Positions 7,101-13,820 of a stretch of 22,106 nt of DNA are shown here, one piece after another. This DNA is from CAYGZQ01 sp964354375 [NCBI: uncultured Planctomycetota bacterium] (lineage in GTDB: Bacteria > JAJVIF01 > JAPKYR01): the NCBI GenBank assembly GCA_964354375.1, contig CAYGZQ010000017.1, positions 3,308 to 25,413 of the forward strand, in the 5' to 3' direction. How positions within the stretch are numbered: position 1 is the first letter of the stretch; the number at the start of each line of letters is the position of its first letter. Position numbers and translations under genes: made by a program. Under the pieces are notes generated by a model. It was not told the origin of the DNA. It did not search any database and saw only the letters and a program-made list of their open reading frames with translations.

Positions 7101-7210
7101 GTTCTTACCGGGTCCGCCGCTTTTCTAAGCGGCTCTGTTCTTGCCGGGTCCGCCGCTTTTCCAAGCGGCATAACAAAGAAAAGAGCCGACTGGAAAGTCG
7201 GCGGACCCGG
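7101..7210. repeat. Two direct and one inverted terminator-like hairpin repeats
   Basis: A 36-bp unit, GTTCTTACCGGGTCCGCCGC followed by the rest of a hairpin, occurs at 7101 and 7137. A third, inverted copy occupies 7185-7210. Each has CCGGGTCCGCC next to a hairpin: GCCGCTT-TTCT-AAGCGGC (7116-7133), GCCGCTT-TTCC-AAGCGGC (7152-7169) and GCCGAC-TGGAAA-GTCGGC (7185-7202). The stem of the third differs yet still pairs. Confidence 0.8.
7175..7202 (-). terminator. Probable terminator of the small membrane protein gene
   Basis: On the minus strand GCCGAC-TTTCCA-GTCGGC is followed by TCTTTTCTTTG, about 30 bp past the stop at 7234. It is one copy of the hairpin repeat at 7101-7210. Confidence 0.65.
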
Positions 7211-7233
7211 GAGGACAAGTGTGATGCACACGT

Positions 7234-7671
7234 CTATGCCTGTTTGGATGCCGACTCGACTCCTTCCTTCGCTCGCGCCGATGTTTTCTCGACCCTCGCG
7301 CCCCCCAGATGACCTCCCACCAGAAGCACGGCCAGCGCAAGAAGCGCATGGTCCGAGAAAATCGGGTACGCCGGGTGATGAAACAGAGGCTCCAGAACCT
7401 TCGCTTGGGTGTCCCACCCGATAACCACGACCGCCGCTATGATCGAGGCGAACATCCCGCAAAGCCGTCCCGTGGACGGGGACAGCTTCGCCGCTACCCA
7501 TCCGGACACATAGCTCACGATCGCCACTATCAACAATGGGAGGAGATAGGTCCGGGGGTACGATCGACCGCCCCAGTCGCTGAGATCGGCGCTGAAGGGA
7601 AGCAGCCGGAAAATCAGGAGATTCAGCGCCGCTCCCAGAATCGATCCCAGTATTGTGCGCAGGAAAACCAT
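7234..7671 (-). CDS. Small integral membrane protein of unknown function
   Basis: The product is 145 residues from the ATG at 7671. A TTG at 7716 would give 160, but neither start has a strong ribosome site; the ATG places the first hydrophobic helix (FLRTILGSILGAALNLLIF) at the N-terminus. About four membrane segments are visible: that one, TYLLPLLIVAIVSYVSGWVA, MFASIIAAVVVIGW and ALLALAVLLVGGHLGG. The C-terminus is a short charged tail. I do not recognise the family. It begins about 60 bp after the stop of the cold-shock gene at 7731, on the same strand, so the two could share a transcript. A terminator-like hairpin follows. Confidence 0.6.
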   Translation of the reverse strand: MVFLRTILGSILGAALNLLIFRLLPFSADLSDWGGRSYPRTYLLPLLIVAIVSYVSGWVAAKLSPSTGRLCGMFASIIAAVVVIGWDTQAKVLEPLFHHPAYPIFSDHALLALAVLLVGGHLGGARVEKTSARAKEGVESASKQA

Positions 7672-7730
7672 TCCGTCGATGCATCGCAGGATAATCGCAA
7701 CGCGATCGAAGTTCAAGCGACTGGAGAAAC

Positions 7731-7958
7731 CTACGACCCTTCCTCGTCCCCCGGCTTGCCGACGCGTCTGACATTCCTCGCTTCGTAGCCGCGCTCAGAT
7801 TCGACCAGGTCGAACTCCACAAGCTCCTCCTCGTGAAGCATTCGATACCCGTCACATTCGATCTGCGAGTAATGGACGAATACTTCGATGTCCGGGTCGA
7901 CACGAATGAACCCGAACCCCTTCTCGGGGCTGAACCACTTGACCCTTCCCGTTCGCAT
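7731..7958 (-). CDS. Cold-shock domain protein, second paralogue
   Basis: This 75-residue protein has the cold-shock OB fold: GRVKWFSPEKGFGFI with RNP1 (KGFGFI) and EVFVHY as RNP2. It is diverged from the paralogue at 6797-7003, with a longer loop (VDPDIE) and an acidic end (GDEEGS). The start is chosen at the ATG at 7958, where the domain begins. The GTG at 7979 is in frame, adds seven residues, and has AGAGG about 9 bases upstream, so it is a real alternative. It is probably an RNA-binding chaperone. The small membrane protein gene follows on the same strand. A promoter candidate lies at 7995-8022. Confidence 0.93.
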   Translation of the reverse strand: MRTGRVKWFSPEKGFGFIRVDPDIEVFVHYSQIECDGYRMLHEEELVEFDLVESERGYEARNVRRVGKPGDEEGS

Positions 7959-7994
7959 CTTCCCTTTCACCTGGGACACGAGTTGTTACCTCTC

Positions 7995-8022
7995 AGGATA
8001 TCACATTATTTGATGCAGGCAA
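7995..8022 (-). promoter_or_regulatory. Promoter candidate for the second cold-shock gene
   Basis: On the minus strand TTGCCT (8022-8017), a 16-base spacer and TATCCT (8000-7995), each four of six consensus bases. The leader would be short. Confidence 0.45.
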
Positions 8023-8148
8023 AGGCAGGCCTTGGCGGCGGGCGATCCGTCTTGACGACCCGACTGGATACTGAGATGCGGAAGTTCCCGATTTTCCTGT
8101 AGCGAATGAGTTGAGACTACCTGGCGGGATTCACTGATCCACGAAGGC

Positions 8149-9438
8149 CTATTCCCCTTCCCCCGACTCGTCGGCCAGACCTATTCCCGGGGCCGGTATC
8201 GCATGGGTGTGCGGCCCTGTCCTGAATCCCTGCACAACCCCCTTGAGTCGGTACGGGTATCGGATCATCAGGTAGAGCGCTATGACAACGTAGATGACTG
8301 AGAACACGACATGAACCTGGTCGCCGCTCACCGAGATCAGCCCCCTTGCGGTCAGGGAATCGACGATGGGAGAAAGGAAGAACTGTCCGAGGAACAGCGC
8401 AAGAAGAATCATCGCCTGTCCGAATGTCAGGCGAAAAGCCGCCAGAAGGACCAGTCCGAGGAGCGACTGGGCGGCGGTGAGGAGAATCTCGTGCATCTGG
8501 ATCGTGTTCATGGGGATGGGATGCCCAAGCTGCCTGCTTGACAGCGCGTAGACCCCGGGAATCATGCCGACGAGCAGGGTCCACTGGTTCAGCTTGGCCG
8601 AAAGCAGGCTTCCCAGCGCCATACCCGCCTGTTTCCTGGAGGCGAAGATGATCGCCACGGTGAACTCCGGGGCCTCGGACGCCAGCGGTGCGAGCCACTG
8701 CACCAGCAGGAATTTGTTGATCCCGAATTCCTCACCGGTTCCCACAAGGCCCTCGCAGAACGGTTCGGAGTTGGCGATGATGGCCCCGGCGGCGAACAGG
8801 AACATAGCCACCGTCGTGATCCTTCTTCTGACCACCGACAGCGACCCGATCAGCTCGGCGGGTCCCGTCAGGTCGCACTCCGTGCATGGCCTTCGGCTCG
8901 CGACCACTATGTACCAGACGAAGAGTGCGATAAAAACGAGACCGTCGTACCACGCGAGATTGCCCTTCAGCGGTATCACGAAGGCGTATGCGGTGGCCGA
9001 GCCGAGAAAGAAGAGCTCGATCGACCGCTCCCTCCCCAGAATCACCGGGGCGCGGGTCTTCAGCCACGCTATGACGACAATCACGACCCACCCGACCCCG
9101 ATAAGCAGGCGGTTTGCCCCCGTCATGTTCGCGATGGCGTAATGCGCATAGTCGCTATCAGGATACTGGCCCGCCTGCCACGTGAAGTACATATCGACCG
9201 CGTACTCCGGGAGCACCGCAATCAGGGCCACCAGCGCGAGCGCGAGCGTCTGCGAAACGTCCGTCTGCACCACGTCGCAGGCCCACAGGACCAGAAAGGA
9301 CGCGCCGAGGATCGCCACGCCCGCAACGAAAGCCTGCAGCGGCGGAGGCAGCATTATGTCGGCCAGCCGCAGGTAGATGCCCGGCAGCGTGACCAGGACT
9401 GCAATCGCGATCGATAAGGCGTGTGAGTGGGTTTTCAT
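8149..9438 (-). CDS. CaCA-superfamily cation exchanger, probable Mn2+ exporter
   Basis: The 429-residue protein has about ten to twelve hydrophobic segments and two inverted alpha repeats typical of Ca2+/cation antiporters. The first runs about 68-118, with LPEYAVD (Pro77-Glu78) and NMTGANRLLIG. The second runs about 245-295, with PLASEAPEFTV (Pro257-Glu258) and GSLLSAKLNQWTLLVG. The paired Pro-Glu acids are where exchangers of this family bind the cation. It acts in the cytoplasmic membrane, exchanging a divalent cation against H+ or Na+. The family alone suggests Ca2+, but the leader holds a yybP-ykoY-type element, and that class senses Mn2+, so Mn2+ export is the better guess (inference). 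The ATG at 9438 has only a weak site (GGTAAGAG), as expected for a switch-controlled gene. A loop near 181-190 has two Cys (CTEC). Confidence 0.9.
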   Translation of the reverse strand: MKTHSHALSIAIAVLVTLPGIYLRLADIMLPPPLQAFVAGVAILGASFLVLWACDVVQTDVSQTLALALVALIAVLPEYAVDMYFTWQAGQYPDSDYAHYAIANMTGANRLLIGVGWVVIVVIAWLKTRAPVILGRERSIELFFLGSATAYAFVIPLKGNLAWYDGLVFIALFVWYIVVASRRPCTECDLTGPAELIGSLSVVRRRITTVAMFLFAAGAIIANSEPFCEGLVGTGEEFGINKFLLVQWLAPLASEAPEFTVAIIFASRKQAGMALGSLLSAKLNQWTLLVGMIPGVYALSSRQLGHPIPMNTIQMHEILLTAAQSLLGLVLLAAFRLTFGQAMILLALFLGQFFLSPIVDSLTARGLISVSGDQVHVVFSVIYVVIALYLMIRYPYRLKGVVQGFRTGPHTHAIPAPGIGLADESGEGE

Positions 9439-9442
9439 GGCT

Positions 9443-9514
9443 CTTACCGGTTACTTGGCTTCTGACCGCGCGAACGGATGGTCGCGAGCGGCCAAGAGTC
9501 TGACACCCGGTAAG
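9443..9514 (-). promoter_or_regulatory. Anti-Shine-Dalgarno/Shine-Dalgarno pairing of the riboswitch
   Basis: On the minus strand CTTACCGG (9514-9507) is the exact reverse complement of CCGGTAAG (9450-9443), which lies four bases before the exchanger ATG and contains its ribosome site. The upstream arm overlaps the base of an aptamer helix (AGCCC/GGGCT), so ligand binding and occlusion of the site should compete. No T tract is present, so control is more likely translational. Confidence 0.65.
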
Positions 9515-9642
9515 CCCGTCGACTGTCCAGGACCTGGGTCGAGTGAAAAGGGCTGAGTCGGTCGGATGGACCAGGGGATTTCCCCCGTGCTGGTGATCCA
9601 TCCGGAATCCGCCGCAGGCGGACTCTGCTACTCCCCCTTGGC
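9491..9642 (-). promoter_or_regulatory. yybP-ykoY manganese riboswitch (aptamer)
   Basis: Read on the minus strand from 9642, P1 opens with GCCAAG and closes with CTTGGC (9496-9491). After the first strand comes GGGGAGTAGC, the family's invariant L1. A hairpin follows, GTCCGCC-TGC-GGCGGATTC (P2). Next is P3, GGATGG (9603-9598) with CCATCC (9569-9564). Inside it are TCACCAGCACGG (L3; family UCAUCAGUACGG-like), a GGGG/CCCC stem and CTGG. Then a long hairpin with AGCCC (9554-9550) and GGGCT (9517-9513). Finally TCAGACTC before P1 closes, matching the conserved AGACC. The element starts right behind a promoter and ends about 50 nt before the exchanger ATG. Known members bind Mn2+ and turn on Mn2+ efflux genes. 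Confidence 0.88.
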
Positions 9643-9650
9643 AGCCGGGA

Positions 9651-9679
9651 ATGCTATCACGACAGGTTGTGCTTGGCAA
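9651..9679 (-). promoter_or_regulatory. Promoter of the exchanger gene and its riboswitch
   Basis: On the minus strand TTGCCA (9679-9674), a 17-base spacer and TAGCAT (9656-9651), with TGA just before it as an extended -10. Transcription would begin near 9645, right at the 5' strand of the aptamer P1. Confidence 0.7.
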
Positions 9680-9686
9680 CCAATAC

Positions 9687-9796
9687 GTGCCGACCACGTC
9701 CCGTGTTTCGGACATCGGAGGTGAGCGCGTCCCGCGATCCATTCCAACTCGAGACGAGTCGGCTCCAGAGTCCGAAACACGGGACGTGGTCGGCAC
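9687..9796. repeat. 110-bp inverted-repeat element, copy 1
   Basis: The element runs from GTGCCGACCACGTCCCGTGT to its reverse complement. The outer 27 bp on each side are perfect inverted repeats ending in TTTCGGAC/GTCCGAAA. The core is asymmetric, continues the stem with GGAG/CTCC after a small internal loop, and has a small ACTCG-AGA-CGAGT hairpin. It is identical in all 110 bases to the copy at 11941-12050, in the same orientation. It ends 9 bp before the HEAT gene stop codon. I see no coding capacity and no target duplication. Confidence 0.92.
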
Positions 9797-9805
9797 GACA
9801 TCCAC

Positions 9806-11863
9806 TCATTCGATTCGGCCTATCGCCTCTTCCGCTGCCGATCGGACCATCCGGTGCCCGTCGTTCTGAGCCATGTCTTTCAGCTTCGGCAGCGCGTCCT
9901 TGGCATTCTCCCCAAGCTCACCGAGAGCCTGTACCGCGCACGCTCTCGTGAAGCGGCTCTCGTGCTCCAGGAGTTCCATCAGCCGTCGCACCAGAAGATC
10001 GTAGTCGCTCGTGATCTCAATGATTTTCGCCGACGCAGCGGAGACTACCTCGCATCTCCCGCATTCCAGGATTGCCGACAGGCTCGGAACCGCGTGGACA
10101 TTGCCCGGGCTGACTTGTCGGATCAGCGCCATCGCGGTACTCGCTGCCTCATACCCACGACCCATCGATCGTTCGCTCATGATTATCCCGTTCAGGATCG
10201 GAAGAGCCCCTATCGCGTCTTCGCCCCAGGTCGGAAGATGCCTGACGGCATCGTTGGAGATTTCCTTGTTCTCGTGACCCGCAAGCTCGATAAGCCTCTC
10301 AGCAACGACCTTTCTGCTTCCCCCGACCGCGATTATCGCATCGCCTGCCGTGTACATATACGCGTCGTTCTCGCTCTCCATGAGCTTGAGAAGCCCCGGT
10401 ATCGCCTCGGGCAAGTCGAGATCCATCGATTGAATCGTGAACGCCACGTCATAGGCATGGCTTGTATCGGGGATTCCGTCGAGCAGCTCGACGGCCGCCC
10501 TGAAAATCCGCTCGGGAGACGGCCCGATCGGTCCGCCGTAACCCCGGCTCAGAAGGATGCTGCACGCGGCCCATTTCACGTCGGCATTCTCATCATTGAG
10601 CATTTCGTACAAGGCCGATACGACTTCATCGGATTCGCGAATAAAGCGGCGCAAGCCGTTGACGGCGTCCTCTCTTACCACTGGATTCGGGTCCTTCAGG
10701 TTCCCCATGTACAGCCTTATCTCGGAGTCTTCATTACCCTCGATCACGACAATTGCGTTGATCGCCGCGCTTCTCGTCCAGTGATCCTCGCTGCGCATCA
10801 GCTCGTGCAATCGCGGAAGAGCGCGTGATGCATCCGGTCCGATCCTCCCGAGATGTCTCGCGACGACGGGCAGGGCGTACGAAGCTGAATCGTCGTTGAG
10901 AAGGTCATTCAGGAACCCGATCATCTCGTCTTTGTTGTGGCCTACGAGATAAAGCGAGCTCGCGGCGCAGCATCTCACTTCAATGTTGGGGTCGTCCAGT
11001 GCCTCCGCAAGATGCGGGATTGCGTCGGACCCGGACGGGCCGATATCGCCGAGCGCCACGGCCGCGGCTCCACGCAGGCTTTCGCTCGAATAGCCGACCT
11101 TCCCGAATCCCCACCAGGTCTGTATGTACTCATCCTCCGACTCCAGGAGCTCGATCAGGGACGGGACGGCGCCGACGGCTTCCTCGCCGAACGAGCCGAG
11201 GTCCATCGCCGCGATTCCACGGTCGGTCGCGAAATCCGACTCGGTCATCAGCCGCATGTAGTAGCGGAAGATGTCGACCGGGTAATCGCTGAGATGCCTG
11301 GGTCCCGTCCCGCAAACGTTCCACTTGATCAGGGATTCGTCTTCGAAGAATACCTTCAGGTTGTCATCGTGAATGATCTCGTCGAGAAGGGAGTGCACAC
11401 GCTCGTCGGACGCTTCGGGCTCGACATACTTCAGCAGTTCGAGCTTGATGCGCGCCGAGCCGTTCTCGAACGCCTCGTTGATCGCCGGCATCGCGTCGGC
11501 GCCCATCTCCCCCAGCCGCTCATGCACCGCACCGCGCAGGTACGGCGCCGTGTGATTGAGAAGAGGGATGATCTCCTCCGCGGAACCCCCCTGAATAATC
11601 GCCTTGAACTCCATGTGCGCCATTGCCATCGGCGTACCGCACCATCCGGTATGCCGGAACCGATTGGCGGGATTCGCAGCCAGGTACGCCTCGACCTCGT
11701 CAAGCAGGGGAGACGATTCCAGCCCCCAGTCGAGTCTCTGAGCTGCGGGCTTGGCATCGCCCTGTTGATCGGTACCCGTCCCGCCGGCATCTCTGCAGCA
11801 GTCCTTGAGCAGCGCCATAGAGATCGCGGCGGAAATGAGGAGCGCTATCGCTTGCACGTACAT
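9806..11863 (-). CDS. Exported HEAT-repeat protein
   Basis: The 685-residue product starts at the ATG at 11863, where GGGAGG lies 5-6 bases upstream; the open frame continues upstream only through the repeat. The first 20 or so residues are a hydrophobic signal or anchor, followed by DCCRD and a Gly/Gln-rich linker. From about 90 onward there is a long run of helical HEAT repeats, as in AVPSLIELLES, GAAAVALGDIG, DAIPHLAEALDDPNIEVRC and ACAVQALGELGENAKDALP. HEAT solenoids are protein-binding scaffolds; related PBS-lyase-type repeats occur in phycobilin lyases, but no catalytic residues can be claimed. Function unknown. It is the only gene between two identical 110-bp elements, copy 1 at its 3' end and copy 2 upstream of its promoter, which suggests the cassette was moved or duplicated as a unit. 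Confidence 0.85.
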   Translation of the reverse strand: MYVQAIALLISAAISMALLKDCCRDAGGTGTDQQGDAKPAAQRLDWGLESSPLLDEVEAYLAANPANRFRHTGWCGTPMAMAHMEFKAIIQGGSAEEIIPLLNHTAPYLRGAVHERLGEMGADAMPAINEAFENGSARIKLELLKYVEPEASDERVHSLLDEIIHDDNLKVFFEDESLIKWNVCGTGPRHLSDYPVDIFRYYMRLMTESDFATDRGIAAMDLGSFGEEAVGAVPSLIELLESEDEYIQTWWGFGKVGYSSESLRGAAAVALGDIGPSGSDAIPHLAEALDDPNIEVRCCAASSLYLVGHNKDEMIGFLNDLLNDDSASYALPVVARHLGRIGPDASRALPRLHELMRSEDHWTRSAAINAIVVIEGNEDSEIRLYMGNLKDPNPVVREDAVNGLRRFIRESDEVVSALYEMLNDENADVKWAACSILLSRGYGGPIGPSPERIFRAAVELLDGIPDTSHAYDVAFTIQSMDLDLPEAIPGLLKLMESENDAYMYTAGDAIIAVGGSRKVVAERLIELAGHENKEISNDAVRHLPTWGEDAIGALPILNGIIMSERSMGRGYEAASTAMALIRQVSPGNVHAVPSLSAILECGRCEVVSAASAKIIEITSDYDLLVRRLMELLEHESRFTRACAVQALGELGENAKDALPKLKDMAQNDGHRMVRSAAEEAIGRIE

Positions 11864-11895
11864 GATGTCCTCCCGAACAGCCTTCCCCGCGCAAC

Positions 11896-11923
11896 AATAT
11901 AACAGACCAACTATCGGTGGAAA
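11896..11923 (-). promoter_or_regulatory. Promoter candidate for the HEAT-repeat gene
   Basis: On the minus strand TTTCCA (11923-11918), a 16-base spacer and TATATT (11901-11896). It lies between the 110-bp element and the ATG at 11863. Confidence 0.45.
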
Positions 11924-11940
11924 ACGTTCGCTTGACACTT

Positions 11941-12050
11941 GTGCCGACCACGTCCCGTGTTTCGGACATCGGAGGTGAGCGCGTCCCGCGATCCATTCCA
12001 ACTCGAGACGAGTCGGCTCCAGAGTCCGAAACACGGGACGTGGTCGGCAC
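11941..12050. repeat. 110-bp inverted-repeat element, copy 2
   Basis: Identical to the copy at 9687-9796 and in the same orientation. It sits between the divergent HEAT and CocE-type genes, 77 bp upstream of the HEAT ATG and 17 bp before the -35 of the hydrolase promoter. Flanking bases (CTT before, CGT after) do not match those of copy 1. Confidence 0.92.
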
Positions 12051-12066
12051 CGTCATCTTTCAGCGC

Positions 12067-12095
12067 TTGCCCCGGCATTCACCTTGCCCTACAAT
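12067..12095 (+). promoter_or_regulatory. Promoter for the CocE-type hydrolase and aconitase X genes
   Basis: TTGCCC (12067-12072), a 17-base spacer and TACAAT (12090-12095), five of six in the -10. The leader to the ATG at 12125 is about 25 nt. Confidence 0.6.
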
Positions 12096-12124
12096 CAGAG
12101 CCCGCTGTTCGTGTGGAGAATCGC

Positions 12125-13792
12125 ATGTCCAAGCGTCCCAAATACGGAGTGAGAGTGTTTCTCGACCTCGGTTGTCCGGCGGACGACGGCATCCGCCTCT
12201 CGACCGACGTCTACCTGCCCGACGGCAAAGGCCCCTGGCCGTGCGTCCTCATCAGAACCCCCTACGGCAACAACGATCCCTTGAAGAAAATCCCGCTGGC
12301 CAGAGAGTACGCGTCGAGCGGCTACGCGGTCGCGATTCAGGACGTGCGCGGCCGCTACGATTCAGAGGGCGTCTGGGAGCCGTTTTTCAACGAGGCAAGG
12401 GACGGCCTCGCAGCGCAGAAGTGGCTTGCTCAGCGGGATTTCTGCAACGGAAACATCGCGCTCATGGGCCGATCCTACGAGGGCTACTCGGTGTGGGTCC
12501 AGACGTTCGGGCATCACCCGGCAGTGAAAGCGATCATCCCGATCGTCGCGCTCCCAGACCCCGTGGTGAACGTGCCCTGGCAGAACGGCAGCGTCATGTG
12601 GAACATGGTCACCTGGGCGCTGTTCGTCCACGGCCACACCAACCAGGACATCGCCCAATATAACTGGGAATCTTTGTACGGATTCCGTCCGCTGAATCGT
12701 CTCGACGAGAAGCTCGGTTTCACGTCGAAAGCGTGGCGCGACTGGATGGCGCATCATCTGAAGGACGATTACTGGAAGCCTGCGTGCTACATGCATCGCA
12801 TGTCCGAGCTCGACATCCCCGCGCTCCACATCACCGGCTGGTACGATGACGACGCGCCGAGCACGTACAACAACTACCCGAACGCTCGACGTCTCGCGAA
12901 GAGCAGGGATCAGCAGTACCTTTTGATCGGACCGTGGCCGCATGCGACCAACACGAAATGCACGATCCCCGGTGTCGATTTCGGCCCGCAGGAGATCATC
13001 GACATCAACGGTTTCATCCTCGACTGGCTCGACATGACGATCGGCGGACGTCCCGAAAATTGGGGCGATCGCAAACGGGCCAGGATTTTCCTCATGGGAT
13101 CAAACGACTGGCACGACATGGAAGATTGGCCCCCGCCGGGTGCAAAGGAGAAATCGCTGTATCTGACATCCGGCGGAAATGCGAACTCGATGTACGGCGA
13201 CGGCGCGTTGGAGGACGAATCGACCGACGGGGGAAAGCCCTTCGATCAATATGTCTATGACCCGGACCATCCGACTCCGTACCTGCAGGACCCGTACACG
13301 CTCCAGATAGGCGGACCGTTCGATGCGCGCCCGGTCGAGCGTCGCGACGATGTCCTGTGCTACACCACGCCGCCGCTGACGGAGGATCTGATCATTTGCG
13401 GGCGGCTCTTCGCAGAATTGTGGGTTTCGTCATCGGCGGATGACACCGAGTTCTGCGCGAAGCTGTGCGATGTTCACCCCAACGGCGAAGCGCGTCAGCT
13501 TAACGACGGCAATATCCGTCTCGCGTTGAGGGAGTCGCTCGAAAAGATTGATCCGGTTCCGCCGGGGGAAATAGTCGAGGTCAGAATCGACATGTGGGCG
13601 ACCGGGATCCGCATTCTGAAGGGACACCGGATCAGGCTCGAGATGGCGTCATCGGCGGTCCCGAAATTCGCCGCGCATACCAACACTCTCGACCCTCCCG
13701 GCTCAGCGACCCGCGCCGTGATCGCGACAAACCGGGTTTATCATGACCGGGAGCATCGGTCGCGGATGATCCTGCCCGTCATAGATGCCTGA
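12125..13792 (+). CDS. CocE/NonD-family serine hydrolase (X-Pro dipeptidyl-peptidase S15 fold)
   Basis: The 555-residue enzyme belongs to the alpha/beta hydrolases that include cocaine esterase, glutaryl-7-ACA acylase and X-Pro dipeptidyl-peptidase. The N-terminal half has DGIRLSTDVYLPDG and YAVAIQDVRGRYDSEG. The nucleophile is Ser117 in GRSYEGY, the acid Asp241 in GWYDDD and the base His273 in GPWPHA, in family order and spacing. The C-terminal part is the jelly-roll domain of the family (about 340-555), ending with IRLEMASSAVPKF. There is no signal peptide, so it should be cytoplasmic. The substrate cannot be told from sequence: it may be an ester or an N-acyl amide. ATG at 12125 has GGAGA just upstream. 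The aconitase X genes follow after 28 bp, suggesting one transcript and perhaps a shared catabolic route (inference). Confidence 0.92.
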   Translation: MSKRPKYGVRVFLDLGCPADDGIRLSTDVYLPDGKGPWPCVLIRTPYGNNDPLKKIPLAREYASSGYAVAIQDVRGRYDSEGVWEPFFNEARDGLAAQKWLAQRDFCNGNIALMGRSYEGYSVWVQTFGHHPAVKAIIPIVALPDPVVNVPWQNGSVMWNMVTWALFVHGHTNQDIAQYNWESLYGFRPLNRLDEKLGFTSKAWRDWMAHHLKDDYWKPACYMHRMSELDIPALHITGWYDDDAPSTYNNYPNARRLAKSRDQQYLLIGPWPHATNTKCTIPGVDFGPQEIIDINGFILDWLDMTIGGRPENWGDRKRARIFLMGSNDWHDMEDWPPPGAKEKSLYLTSGGNANSMYGDGALEDESTDGGKPFDQYVYDPDHPTPYLQDPYTLQIGGPFDARPVERRDDVLCYTTPPLTEDLIICGRLFAELWVSSSADDTEFCAKLCDVHPNGEARQLNDGNIRLALRESLEKIDPVPPGEIVEVRIDMWATGIRILKGHRIRLEMASSAVPKFAAHTNTLDPPGSATRAVIATNRVYHDREHRSRMILPVIDA

Positions 13793-13820
13793 TGGGAAGG
13801 GCATTGTCCAGAGGCAATGA

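Noticed and set aside
7004-7903. N-terminal extension of the cold-shock protein to about 368 residues
   Set aside because: The extension crosses the hairpin repeats and another gene antisense, while a GTG with AGGAG begins exactly at the cold-shock domain.
11932-11937. TTGACA on plus, upstream of the second 110-bp element
   Set aside because: No -10 lies at 15-19 bases, where the conserved inverted repeat begins; a better promoter for the hydrolase is at 12067-12095.
9687-12050. Classical composite transposon
   Set aside because: The flanking copies are only 110 bp and no transposase or integrase is present; only passive mobility can be proposed.
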